Below, piece after piece: positions 43,899-52,300 of a DNA stretch of 64,000 bases. Source of the stretch: Nitrospirota bacterium (GTDB lineage Bacteria; Nitrospirota; Nitrospiria; Nitrospirales; Nitrospiraceae). Both the position numbers and the translations under genes were made by a program. The stretch is from positions 1 to 64,000 of the forward strand of contig JAUSMA010000068.1 of the NCBI GenBank assembly GCA_030645475.1. The letters are read 5' to 3'. The notes under the pieces are model-generated. The model was not told the origin of the DNA. It made no database searches and saw only the letters and a program-made list of their open reading frames with translations. Numbering within the stretch: the first letter of the stretch is position 1; every line of letters starts with the position of its first letter.

Positions 43899-44804
43899 AT
43901 GCGGATTGATCTTCAGATTGGCGGGTACCGAATCAGCCTGGACGAGCCGGAGAACCATCCTCAGCTCGCCTGGCCACTGCGCCCCTTCGACTCATTCCTC
44001 GCTCAACCTGACTCACAAGCAGACTTGGACGTGACAGTTACGGTGGCTCCGCATCTTCCCTCATTGGCTAAAGGCCCCCTCAAGTTCGACGCGGCCCATG
44101 GCCTCTGGAAGCTCTTCGAGTCCGACGCAGGCCTCGTCATCGAAGCTGTAAGCCCCCACACGAATCAGCCACGGGCCTCTGCGCTGGTCTCTGCAGACTA
44201 TCGGAGGGTATCGGCCTGGGTGTTGCCTGAACTGCAGATGGGCCAAGTCGGGTGGTGTCCGATGCATCTCTTCAATCCACTCATTGAAGTCTGCCTCCTA
44301 TCTCGCATGTCGCGTGATGGAACCATCCTCCTCCATGCGGCGGGCCTCTCCAGTCACGAACAGGGGTACCTCTTCACCGGAGCCTCGGGAGCGGGCAAAT
44401 CGACGATTGCAGACTTCTTCTCAGAACGGGGCGCGCGCGTCCTCAGCGACGAACGGATCATCATCCGCAAGATCGAGGGCCGCTTCATCGTCCATGGGAC
44501 TCCCTGGGTCGGTTCCGGCAACTATGCCGCCAATGATTGTTGTCCCCTCACCCGCCTTTACTGCATCAGCCACGGTACCGGCGCGCATGCCTCGGCCCCG
44601 ATGTCTCCACGCGCCATCACGCAAGAGCTCCTACGGCAGAGCTTCCTGCCGCTCTGGGATCGCGAGGGCCTGGATAGGACCATGGGACTCATATCGGATC
44701 TTGTTCAGCAAGTCGACTGCCGGGCGCTCGCCCCGCTGAAATCGCCAGACATCGTGGACTTCATCCTGGCGCAAGGGCATCCTCATCCGGTTGGATCGTT
44801 ATGA
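43899..44804 (+). CDS. HprK-like P-loop kinase of RiPP operon
   Basis: This 301-residue protein has a Walker A motif 'GYLFTGASGAGKSTIADFF' near 155-173 and 'ARVLSDERIIIRK' after it, as in HPr-kinase/PEPCK-like proteins. The ~130-residue N-terminal part is unrecognised. Such HprK-like enzymes occur in lasso- and other RiPP loci and may phosphorylate a peptide or partner. The gene starts 17 bases after the precursor and overlaps the next radical SAM gene by 4 bases (ATGA). Confidence 0.86.
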   Translation: MRIDLQIGGYRISLDEPENHPQLAWPLRPFDSFLAQPDSQADLDVTVTVAPHLPSLAKGPLKFDAAHGLWKLFESDAGLVIEAVSPHTNQPRASALVSADYRRVSAWVLPELQMGQVGWCPMHLFNPLIEVCLLSRMSRDGTILLHAAGLSSHEQGYLFTGASGAGKSTIADFFSERGARVLSDERIIIRKIEGRFIVHGTPWVGSGNYAANDCCPLTRLYCISHGTGAHASAPMSPRAITQELLRQSFLPLWDREGLDRTMGLISDLVQQVDCRALAPLKSPDIVDFILAQGHPHPVGSL

Positions 44805-45859
44805 AGACCATCGCGTCGGAAGATTTCCTCGACGCCATCTCCCGCAAGGCGTCGAAGATCCGCACACCGGAGGGCGTCACCTTTGAACTGACCTATGGCT
44901 GCAACCTGCGATGCGTCCATTGCTATAACCCCACCCATCGTGCACTGCCCCACGAACTGACGACCGATCAAATTTGTGCGCTCCTGAAACAAATCGCCGA
45001 TCTCGGCGTGCTCACCGTGACCTTCACCGGGGGAGAACCGAGCGTGCGGCCAGACATTGGGGAAATTCTTCGCGCTGCGCGACGGCAGGGGTTGATGATT
45101 CACCTCATGACCAACGCCACCCGTATCACCGCATCCTTCACCGAGCTCCTCCAAGAGGTCGGCGTCAGCCAGGTCAATGTCTCCATCTACGGCGCGACCG
45201 AAGCGGTCTATGAAGCGATGACCGCAGTTCCGGGATCCTATCGACAGTTCCAGCAGGGACTGCTCAATCTCGCCGCTGCGTCATTGCCAGTCCTTGTCCG
45301 CATGCCCGTGACGACCATCAATCGCGATGAAATCCATGCCTGTCGGCAACTGGTGGAATCTATGCAGATGCGATTCCAATATTGTCTGGAGATCATGACC
45401 GGCACCACCGGCGATCAAACGCCATTGCACTATCGCCTCGCCCCTGAGGAGAAAGTCAGGATCGATCAGGAGATGCTCCCCCATCGGTGGGACGACGCAT
45501 CCGAGGAAACCTGTTCGAGCAACCAGTCCTTCATCGAATGTGCCTGCGGTCAGAGCCGATTTGCCATTACTCCCTATGGCGAGATGAATTTGTGCACGGG
45601 GTTCCCTCTCCCTCGATATGATCTCCGCGCCGGCACGGTGAAAGAGGGCTGGGAGCTTCTCAAGCAGACTGTCGACCAGGCACAACCAAGCCCCCGGTAC
45701 GAATGTCCGACCTGCGAGGTGCGGCCCCACTGCCGCCAAGGCCGGAGCGATGCCTGGCTCGAAACCGGGGACTTGAGTTCCTGTCTCCCGCATTTCAAAG
45801 AATGGGCACAATTGGAGCATCGCACCTATGCCCTCCTCGACCCTCGACGACCTCGCTGA
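44801..45859 (+). CDS. Radical SAM/SPASM enzyme 3 of RiPP operon
   Basis: This 352-residue enzyme has the motif CNLRCVHC near residue 34-41 and 'LTVTFTGGEPSVRPDIGEIL' near 75. The substrate barrel ('VNVSIYGATEAVYEAMTAVP') leads into SPASM cysteines: 'CACGQSRFAITPYGEMNLC' and 'YECPTCEVRPHCRQG'. It is a second full SPASM enzyme beside that at 42522, so the precursor may undergo two different radical modifications. It overlaps the nucleotidyltransferase gene by 32 bases. Confidence 0.92.
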   Translation: MKTIASEDFLDAISRKASKIRTPEGVTFELTYGCNLRCVHCYNPTHRALPHELTTDQICALLKQIADLGVLTVTFTGGEPSVRPDIGEILRAARRQGLMIHLMTNATRITASFTELLQEVGVSQVNVSIYGATEAVYEAMTAVPGSYRQFQQGLLNLAAASLPVLVRMPVTTINRDEIHACRQLVESMQMRFQYCLEIMTGTTGDQTPLHYRLAPEEKVRIDQEMLPHRWDDASEETCSSNQSFIECACGQSRFAITPYGEMNLCTGFPLPRYDLRAGTVKEGWELLKQTVDQAQPSPRYECPTCEVRPHCRQGRSDAWLETGDLSSCLPHFKEWAQLEHRTYALLDPRRPR

Positions 45860-46796
45860 CGCCTACAGCCAGGTCAGCCTGATCAACAAACGTCTACTCA
45901 ATGAGTGTGAGGCCGTCGGCCAAACATTCCACCAGAAGGGCATTGAGTGCATCCTTCTGAAAGGGGCCGATCTGCTCTCACGCCTCTATGGAATGCGTGG
46001 GACGAGGCCCCTCTCGGACGTAGACCTCTTAGTCCATGCACAAGACCTTCCCGCCATTCATCGCCTGCTGATGGAGTCAGGATTCTCTCAACAGATCGAC
46101 GGCAACCCCGCCTATCTCTCGTCCCAATCGACCCTCACGCTGGATCTCATCTCGGAACTCTGGTATCTCGACGAACAAGGACTTGCGGAACTGTGGGCGC
46201 GGGCTCGAAGCAGGCCGCTCGGACAGCTCATGGTCAAGCAGCTGGCGTCCGACGACCTCTTGCTCTATTTGGTCGCCTACACCGTCGTCCACCGGGGACA
46301 CTTCGCGCCATCATTTTTCACCGATCTCAGATTGCTCATCGAGAAGGAGGCCCTCCATTGGTCTACCGTGGTCGAGGAAGCGACCAGACGCCACCTGAAA
46401 ATCCCTCTCTACCACGGCCTGCGACAGCTCACGTTGTCGGACGCAAGAACAGGAGTTCCATCTGCCGTACTCCAGCAACTCGCGCCATCGACCCTGTCGG
46501 AACGAGTCCTGAACGTTCTCTTCCGACGATTCGTGACCACCCAGCCCCTCCCCGAGCTCGGGCATTTTCTCTTGTGGGTCACACAAGCACCAGGGCATCG
46601 GTTTGCTTGGCTCCGGCGGACCCTCTTCCCATCCTCGCGCTTCCTGGCCTATCGGTATGGGAATAATAGTGCGATACGACCCTGGCACACCAGAATCACT
46701 CGATGGTGGCAACTGGTCAAGGCTGGAGGGCTCTTGATCAGCCGCATGCTGATCCGACTCGTGATCGGAGGACGAACGCCCAAGAGGTCGTCATGA
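45828..46796 (+). CDS. Nucleotidyltransferase-family protein (NTP_transf_5-like)
   Basis: This 322-residue protein has 'GIECILLKGADLLSRLYG' and 'GTRPLSDVDLLVHAQDLP' (GxRxxxDxDxxV), the pattern of the nucleotidyltransferase 5 family often linked to PqqD/rSAM or lasso-type RiPP loci. The C-terminal half is basic and partly hydrophobic. These proteins may adenylylate or otherwise activate a peptide or carrier. The first ATG is inside the previous gene; translational coupling is likely. Stop overlaps the next start (ATGA). Confidence 0.83.
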   Translation: MPSSTLDDLADAYSQVSLINKRLLNECEAVGQTFHQKGIECILLKGADLLSRLYGMRGTRPLSDVDLLVHAQDLPAIHRLLMESGFSQQIDGNPAYLSSQSTLTLDLISELWYLDEQGLAELWARARSRPLGQLMVKQLASDDLLLYLVAYTVVHRGHFAPSFFTDLRLLIEKEALHWSTVVEEATRRHLKIPLYHGLRQLTLSDARTGVPSAVLQQLAPSTLSERVLNVLFRRFVTTQPLPELGHFLLWVTQAPGHRFAWLRRTLFPSSRFLAYRYGNNSAIRPWHTRITRWWQLVKAGGLLISRMLIRLVIGGRTPKRSS

Positions 46797-47584
46797 TCCA
46801 CCTCCTGCCCACGCGCACCGTCGATAGCCGTTTTTCCTTGCAGGATGTGCCTGATGAGCTGCATTGGCCTCTCCTGAGCAACATGGTCGTGCCTCGCATC
46901 ATGTCATCGAGCATGACACCGACCATTCAAGCGGACGACAGGCTTGAACTCAGCCCTCCGTCCTCGCTCACCGTCGGCGCGATCGTCGTCTTTCGAACCG
47001 AGAACATGTTTATCTGCCACCGCATCACCGCCATTGACGCGCAGGGGATACTCACCACGAAAGGCGACGCGGCTGATGGCCCAGGCGAAGCCGTTCCGTC
47101 AACGTCGGTGATCGGAGTCGTCAGGGGCGTGATGCGGGAGGGTCGCTACATCGCCTTTGGTGAATGCCCGGACAGGCTCTTCGCCTCAACCGACAGGCCT
47201 AGTCCAGGAAATCGCGTTCGAACCGCAGTCGTCCGGTCAATTCTCAGGACTACTGCTGCCTGTGCAACGTACACACTCATTCAGAATATGTTGTCTCGTC
47301 TCCTCAGGAAAACAGCCATGGTGGATGCCTTCGCTCCTGCCCCCCTCCGCTCCCTCCCCTCCCATGTCAGGGTCGACTCGTTCAGGCTCCAAGGGTTCCA
47401 GGATTTCAATGCCGCGAGGAACGGACCACAACCGACTCATTACGTTCTGCGCCTAGGACCTTGGCGATTGGCGCAATATGAGACGGCTACGGGATCGCTG
47501 CTGCTCCGACAATCTCTCCAAGACGCCGGTCTAGAGCCTTTCATTCGGCGATGCTGCGATCCATGTCACTGTACCCAAGAATGA
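46793..47584 (+). CDS. S26-type signal-peptidase-like protein of RiPP operon
   Basis: The start ATG 46793 (263 residues) is coupled to the preceding stop. The S26 core is 'RIMSSSMTPTIQADDRLEL' (the SxSMxPT catalytic Ser), 'VGAIVVFRTENMFICHRIT' and 'ILTTKGDAADG', the His/Lys-Gly-Asp layout of eukaryotic/archaeal-type signal peptidases. After ~130 residues the protein continues with an unrelated C-terminal part that includes 'PTHYVLRLGPWRLAQYETAT' and ends in a CCxxCHC cluster. It probably cleaves leader from modified precursor. The extra C-terminal region has no family I recognise. Confidence 0.82.
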   Translation: MIHLLPTRTVDSRFSLQDVPDELHWPLLSNMVVPRIMSSSMTPTIQADDRLELSPPSSLTVGAIVVFRTENMFICHRITAIDAQGILTTKGDAADGPGEAVPSTSVIGVVRGVMREGRYIAFGECPDRLFASTDRPSPGNRVRTAVVRSILRTTAACATYTLIQNMLSRLLRKTAMVDAFAPAPLRSLPSHVRVDSFRLQGFQDFNAARNGPQPTHYVLRLGPWRLAQYETATGSLLLRQSLQDAGLEPFIRRCCDPCHCTQE

Positions 47585-47744
47585 AGCACAGAGTCGCTTT
47601 AGCTCCTCTCAGACTCCGCATTTTCTCGTCATTTCGAAGAAGCCGATAGCTCTGATTTTTTCAAACCTAACCGGCTGCGGTAAAACCATGTTGGAAAGAC
47701 AGAACATCGACGGCCCCTCACCTTGCTCAAATACAGGACGTCTC

Positions 47745-47871
47745 CGCAGGATGCTCAAAAAGACCGTCCAGCAAGGCCGCCGCGAGTGAAGAGCCGAGGC
47801 GTACCCTTGGGGTACGTTGAGGATCTGAACGATGCGAGAACGCCGCTGGCGGACTTTTTCAGCATCCTGCG
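47745..47871. repeat. Palindromic intergenic repeat, copy 2
   Basis: Ends CGCAGGATGCTCAAAAA and TTTTTCAGCATCCTGCG are inverted. The centre has GGCGTACCCTTGGGGTACGT, itself a hairpin, between 'CAGCAAGGCCGCCGCGAG' and 'GCGAGAACGCCGCTGGCG'. It is closely alike copies 3 and 4. It fills most of the 47585-47967 gap between the RiPP operon and the sigma-factor gene. No other feature is evident there. Confidence 0.85.
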
Positions 47872-47967
47872 AGAACACACATCCTTTTGCCCGTTCCCAC
47901 CGTAGAATGGTATAGTCGTGGCGGACATGAGGGGGTCTTGATTTCCCTCTATTCGCGCGTTCGTTTT

Positions 47968-48570
47968 ATGGATACACCCTCTCGACAAGCCACCACGACA
48001 ATCGATCCAAGCCTGATGGCCCGCGTGGCCAAAGGCGATCAGCAGGCATTCAGCCAGCTCTATGACCATTCGAGTGCGCTGTTGTTCACGTTGGCGGTCA
48101 GGATCCTGAGCAATCACGAAGAAGCTGCGGAACTGTTGCAGGATGTCTACTTGGAAGTCTGGCGGAAGGTTTCCCGCTATGATGTCGGACGTGGAACTCC
48201 GGTTGCGTGGCTGGTCACTCTCACCAGGAGTCGGGCCATCGACCGGCTACGGGCCAGGGCTACGCGGGGCTATCGGACTACGCAATCGCTGGGGGACGGA
48301 GCCGCAGAGCACGTGGCCGACTTGGGCCCTAACCCCTTTGAGACACAGGCCGATCAGGAACTCCGCGTCAACATCGGTGCCGCGGTGGCGGGATTGCCCC
48401 AAGCGCAACGACAAGCAATTGAACTGGCCTATTACGAAGGACTCTCCCATGCCGAGATCGCCGCACGGCTCAACCAGCCGCTTGGGACCGTCAAAACCAG
48501 AATCAAGCTGGGGATGTCCAAACTCCGGGATGGCCTCCACCAGTATTGGAACCATGGTGAGCTCCAATGA
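47968..48570 (+). CDS. ECF RNA polymerase sigma factor
   Basis: The ATG at 47968 (200 residues) is preferred for length; the frame is open upstream without a good site. Region 2 is 'AFSQLYDHSSALLFTLAVRI', 'AAELLQDVYLEVWRKVSRYD', 'PVAWLVTLTRSRAIDRLRAR'; region 4 is 'LPQAQRQAIELAYYEGLSHA' with 'EIAARLNQPLGTVKTRIKLG'. It is SigK-like, matching the RskA-like partner that overlaps by 4 bases. The pair probably responds to an envelope signal. Confidence 0.93.
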   Translation: MDTPSRQATTTIDPSLMARVAKGDQQAFSQLYDHSSALLFTLAVRILSNHEEAAELLQDVYLEVWRKVSRYDVGRGTPVAWLVTLTRSRAIDRLRARATRGYRTTQSLGDGAAEHVADLGPNPFETQADQELRVNIGAAVAGLPQAQRQAIELAYYEGLSHAEIAARLNQPLGTVKTRIKLGMSKLRDGLHQYWNHGELQ

Positions 48571-49583
48571 CGCATGAAGAACTTGAAGAATCGGTTCCGT
48601 TGTACGCCGCTGGGGCACTGGACCGAACCGAACGACAGGCGCTGGAAGCCCACCTGCTCTCGGGCTGCGCCTCCTGCCACGCTGCGCTCAAAGACTATCA
48701 ATCTGTCGCTGCGCTTCTTCCGCTCGGGCTCAGTCAGACCAGTCCTCCACGCGCCCTCAAAGCCACCATCATGGCCGGACGAAATCCTGCTCCGATACCA
48801 GAAGAAGCGGCCCAGAAAGAACCGGCCCGACCGAGTCTGGAACCTGGAGAATGGATGAATCACCTCTTTCCTCCCATCTCCCCTGCCCGCTCATGGTCGC
48901 TCCCCTGGGCTGTTGGATTGGCTACGCTCGTCATCGTAGCGGTCGGCGGCTATCTCTCCTGGAGCGTGGTCAGCCAACGGTCCGAGAATACCTCGAACAT
49001 TCAACAGCTCGAATCCTCACTCCAGGACAAATCGACGACGCTTGCCGCATTGCAGCGTGAGATCGGCGAACAAGCGAAAGCACTCGCCGAAGTGCGCAAC
49101 GAAGTGCAGCAACGAACGAACGAAGCCGCAGACGCGAAGGAACAGCTAGCCCAGCGTGAGGCTGACCTGGAAGAGACTCGCGTGCAGCTCAGCCAGCGAA
49201 GCGGCGCGCGCACCGGCGGGACTCCGCAAGACGAATTAGCCACACTCCTGCGAATCCCCAACGTCAAAGCTGTCACCCTCACCGGATCGGACGTGGCGAA
49301 ACATGCTGCGGGATTCCTGCTCTACGACGCTCGAACCCAAAAGGTCTGGCTCTACTCCGTGAACCTTCCGGAATGTCCCAACGGCACGACCTATCAACTC
49401 TGGGCCATTCAGGCCAAGCCCGTGAGCCTCGGGACCTTTCATATGGATCACGGAGACACCGCTCACCTCTTGGTGAAGAAGGTATCGAATTTCACCGATG
49501 CGAAAACATTTGCCCTGAGCCTGGAGCCATCGGGCGGCCGTCCCCAACCGACCGGCCCCATCTACCTCTTGAGCCGATCCTAA
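48567..49583 (+). CDS. Anti-sigma factor (RskA-like)
   Basis: This 338-residue protein starts with a zinc-finger-like anti-sigma domain ('VPLYAAGALDRTERQALEAH', then HLLSGCASCH). One membrane helix follows near residue 115 ('AVGLATLVIVAVGGYLSW'), then a periplasmic coiled coil ('LQREIGEQAKALAEVRNEVQ'). The C-terminal RskA domain reads 'KAVTLTGSDVAKHAAGFLLY', 'VWLYSVNLPECPNGTTYQLW' and 'VSNFTDAKTFALSLEPSGG'. It would hold the ECF sigma factor at the membrane. ATGA overlap fixes the partnership. Confidence 0.9.
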   Translation: MTHEELEESVPLYAAGALDRTERQALEAHLLSGCASCHAALKDYQSVAALLPLGLSQTSPPRALKATIMAGRNPAPIPEEAAQKEPARPSLEPGEWMNHLFPPISPARSWSLPWAVGLATLVIVAVGGYLSWSVVSQRSENTSNIQQLESSLQDKSTTLAALQREIGEQAKALAEVRNEVQQRTNEAADAKEQLAQREADLEETRVQLSQRSGARTGGTPQDELATLLRIPNVKAVTLTGSDVAKHAAGFLLYDARTQKVWLYSVNLPECPNGTTYQLWAIQAKPVSLGTFHMDHGDTAHLLVKKVSNFTDAKTFALSLEPSGGRPQPTGPIYLLSRS

Positions 49584-49699
49584 CGGAGACGGCACTCAAC
49601 GCTTGACCTCTCTCCGCTGGCCCGCTACAACCTCCGTATCAACAACTTCTCGGTTGTCCATCCAACGCAACGTACCCATCGAGCCGGCACAGAGGAATC

Positions 49700-50599
49700 A
49701 TGCGAGCCCTACATGCGCTGACCATTGCTGCCCTGTTTTGGGGATTCTGCCTGACGTCTCCGCCTGAACTCTGGGCATTGGAGAAATATGGACGTCCCTT
49801 GCCGGAGATGGAAGGGGCCCATGACAACAGCGAAGAGCATTGGGTTCGAGGTTATCTCCTCTCCGGCGCCTTCATGAGCAACCCCAGCTTTGCAGCCAGA
49901 CCGGACAACAGCGGCTTGGTTGGCCTTCGCCATATGATCCATCTGGAAACGGATCTCTATAAAGAGTATCTCCAATTCTATACCGACCAGAACTTCTTTT
50001 CAGATCGGCAAGCCGGCTGGGTGAGTCTCTCGGAATGGGACTCTGTCTATGCCTTTACCGGCACTATCCAGAACTTAGGATGGCGCCTGCAATATGAACG
50101 AGATGCTCCCTTGGATCGAAGCGGCATCATACAGGCCTATGCCGATACACTCGTCACCTACCGACCGGCGGACGCCCGCAGCCTCAGCTGGTGGCGCTCG
50201 GCGTTTCCCGATCAGAACCTGACGGTCTATGCCGGCGGCGGATGGCTCTTTCACAACCAATCCTACTTTGCCAGACCTGACAACAGCGGGCGCGCGCTGT
50301 TCCGATATGTGGCACATGCCGACCTCGACCTCTATCGCAATCGTGTCGTCCTCTTCGTCGACGGCAACTTCTTTACGGACCGAAGCGCGTCCAATGTCCT
50401 GCGGCCCAGTGAATTCGACTTGGTCATGGGGCTTGCCGTCCGTTACCACGAGATGGAGATTGCCCTGATCCATGAGCGAGACCTGCCCTTGGATCGAGGA
50501 GGGTTAGTGCAACGGTACGTCGCGTTGCAGTTGCGATACGAGTTCGAATGGACCAAATCGTCGAGTCCTGCAGGCAAACAACTCTCGCTCCATCGCTAG
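49700..50599 (+). CDS. Outer-membrane beta-barrel-like protein with internal duplication
   Basis: This 299-residue protein has a signal peptide (LTIAALFWGFCLTSPPELWA). Two halves repeat: 'SFAARPDNSGLVGLRHMIHL' with 'QNFFSDRQAG' and 'YERDAPLDRSGIIQAY', against 'SYFARPDNSGRALFRYVAHA' with 'GNFFTDRSAS' and 'HERDLPLDRGGLVQRY'. The alternating aromatic strands suggest a beta-barrel of two similar 4- to 6-strand halves. Family not recognised. No operon partner. Confidence 0.72.
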   Translation: MRALHALTIAALFWGFCLTSPPELWALEKYGRPLPEMEGAHDNSEEHWVRGYLLSGAFMSNPSFAARPDNSGLVGLRHMIHLETDLYKEYLQFYTDQNFFSDRQAGWVSLSEWDSVYAFTGTIQNLGWRLQYERDAPLDRSGIIQAYADTLVTYRPADARSLSWWRSAFPDQNLTVYAGGGWLFHNQSYFARPDNSGRALFRYVAHADLDLYRNRVVLFVDGNFFTDRSASNVLRPSEFDLVMGLAVRYHEMEIALIHERDLPLDRGGLVQRYVALQLRYEFEWTKSSSPAGKQLSLHR

Positions 50600-50695
50600 T
50601 ACCCTTTCTGCCCTGTCTCCTGCTCCACAGGCCATGCTACGATGTCGGCCTGAACGAAGGGTGCGTTAGAGCAGTTATTCGGGAGAACAGTCACC

Positions 50696-51160
50696 GTGCC
50701 GACAGATGAACAGGATCAGGGCTTCATGCGAGTCGCATTGGAGGAAGCCGCCCGCGCGACGGCGATCGGCGAGGTGCCGATTGCAGCAGTGGTGGTGCGT
50801 GAGGGGAAAATCCTGGCCCAGGCGCACAATTACCGCGAGCTCTGGCAAGATCCCACGGCCCATGCGGAAGTCATTGCCATCCGCGCCGCAGCGACGGCAC
50901 TCGGCACATGGCGATTAACCGAGACCACGCTCTATGTGACCGTCGAGCCCTGTGCCATGTGTCTCGGTGCGATTATCCTGGCAAGAATTCCGCGAGTCGT
51001 CTTTGGAACAAAAGATCCGAAAGCCGGCGCCTGCGGGTCGGTGTTCGACTTCACAGATGAACCGAAGTTGAATCATCGAGTTGAAGTACGTGGTGGGATA
51101 CTGGAACAGGAGAGCCAAGCCTTAATCCAGCATTTTTTCCGTCAATTGCGCGCGGGATAA
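50696..51160 (+). CDS. tadA: tRNA-specific adenosine deaminase TadA
   Basis: The start codon is GTG (50696) after GGGAGA; 154 residues. It makes inosine-34 in tRNA-Arg(ACG). The zinc/catalytic motif 'DPTAHAEVIAIRAAA' (HAE) and 'TLYVTVEPCAMCLGAIILAR' (PCxxC) are intact, with 'VFGTKDPKAGACGSVFDF' typical of TadA over other cytidine-deaminase-like enzymes. It stands alone between convergent and unrelated genes. Confidence 0.94.
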   Translation: MPTDEQDQGFMRVALEEAARATAIGEVPIAAVVVREGKILAQAHNYRELWQDPTAHAEVIAIRAAATALGTWRLTETTLYVTVEPCAMCLGAIILARIPRVVFGTKDPKAGACGSVFDFTDEPKLNHRVEVRGGILEQESQALIQHFFRQLRAG

Positions 51161-51199
51161 CGCAGGTTACACAAATCCTCGACGAGAACAGTCCGTCAT

Positions 51200-51982
51200 T
51201 TAGGCTCTCGTCATCGATCGGATAGCCCAGTCACAGCCATATGCCGAGACCGCTCCTCCCCATCCAGCACCACAATCTAACCAGTGAATCGTCCATCCAG
51301 GCTGCATCGGTGCCTCGACCGACAGTTGAACCACTGCCCTCTGCACACAATCTGAGCTGAGAATCTCGCATTGGCGTAATGACCGTAATCCAACCGCCTG
51401 ACCTTTCAAGACCGCTTCTTTGGCAACCCAATAACGATAGAACCATCGGATCTGGTCTAGACCAGACTGACTGATCACCCTATCGCGCTCAGCTGCTGTA
51501 CAAAATCGCTCGGCCAACTTGGCAACATCGACCCTGTCTCGAATCTGCTCAAGATCGACCCCGACGTCCTGATCTGCCAGAACGGCTATCAGCATGCGCC
51601 CATGGGAATGGGACAAACTGAACTGCAGCGATTGGTGAGGGGTCCGCCCATTCAGAAGCGCCGGTTTGCCGGTCGAGCCCACCTGAAACGTCAAGGCTGA
51701 CGGATTGAGGCTGGTATACCGGGCGAGCACGGCCCTGAGACCTCCGTGCGCCAGGACAAATCGGATCCGATCTTGCTGACGGATGAACCGAGCAGCCCTC
51801 CCTCGCTCCTCTTCACTCAACCAGGAACGGCACTGCTCCACAAAAGACAGGCTTGCATCGAGCGAGAAACCCCAGACGTGAACGGTCCGCTCCTCTGTCA
51901 TGATCGGCGTCGACCAACCAGCCGTTGAGATCGACTCAATAGGTGGAAAGGTTATCACCGGCTCATCCGCATCAAGATTCAT
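51200..51982 (-). CDS. 4'-phosphopantetheinyl transferase (Sfp-type)
   Basis: This 260-residue protein carries 'SLQFSLSHSHGRMLIAVLAD', 'DVGVDLEQIRDRVD' (GxD/E metal site) and 'FYRYWVAKEAVLKGQAVGL' (WxxKEAxxK). These are Sfp/AcpT-family motifs for adding phosphopantetheine to acyl or peptidyl carrier proteins. The Sfp-like length of ~240 suggests a broad-range enzyme rather than AcpS. No NRPS or PKS is visible nearby. It converges with tadA. Confidence 0.9.
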   Translation of the reverse strand: MNLDADEPVITFPPIESISTAGWSTPIMTEERTVHVWGFSLDASLSFVEQCRSWLSEEERGRAARFIRQQDRIRFVLAHGGLRAVLARYTSLNPSALTFQVGSTGKPALLNGRTPHQSLQFSLSHSHGRMLIAVLADQDVGVDLEQIRDRVDVAKLAERFCTAAERDRVISQSGLDQIRWFYRYWVAKEAVLKGQAVGLRSLRQCEILSSDCVQRAVVQLSVEAPMQPGWTIHWLDCGAGWGGAVSAYGCDWAIRSMTRA

Positions 51983-52155
51983 CGCTCCACTCCTGTCGAT
52001 CCGGTCAACATGTCAGATGGCCCATCCTACCGGCCTATGCAGTGGAAAGAAAACCGATTGAAAAATCACGGCCCCCAGGGTAAGCTCCCCCAGCCGATCG
52101 CAATAACGACACATTCGCCAAACCCTACCACGACGTCAGGCGAGTTCTACGAAGC

Positions 52156-52245
52156 GGAGAGGTGCGAGAGTGGCCGAATCGGGCAGTCTCGAAAACTGCT
52201 GTCCTGGCAACGGGACCGTGGGTTCGATCCCCACCCTCTCCGCCA
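52156..52245 (+). tRNA. tRNA-Ser (anticodon CGA)
   Basis: The acceptor GGAGAGG (52156-52162) pairs with CCTCTCC (52235-52241), followed by G and encoded CCA (52243-52245). The anticodon stem-loop GCAGT-CTCGAAA-ACTGC gives CGA. A long variable arm (TGTCC...GGACC type) and the T-arm GGTTCGATCC fit a class II serine tRNA reading UCG codons. About 90 bases including CCA. Confidence 0.93.
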
Positions 52246-52262
52246 AAACAGAGTAGTTATGG

Positions 52263-52291
52263 CCGCCGGCCTTATCCTCTAAGGCCGGCGG
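52263..52291 (+). terminator. 11-bp perfect hairpin after tRNA-Ser
   Basis: CCGCCGGCCTT (52263-52273) and AAGGCCGGCGG (52281-52291) form a perfect stem with a 7-base loop. It lies between the tRNA and the convergent DUF2779 gene and may act for both. No clear T-run follows. Confidence 0.6.
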
Positions 52292-52300
52292 ATCAGTATC

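Noticed and set aside
41321-45859. Pyrroloquinoline quinone (PQQ) biosynthesis
   Set aside because: A PqqD-like domain and rSAM enzymes are present, but no PqqB, PqqC or PqqA with the Glu-Tyr core is seen, and the precursor is Cys-rich.
47609-47878. An 89-codon minus-strand frame before the sigma gene
   Set aside because: Mostly encoded by the palindromic repeat arms; the same kind of frame appears at other copies.
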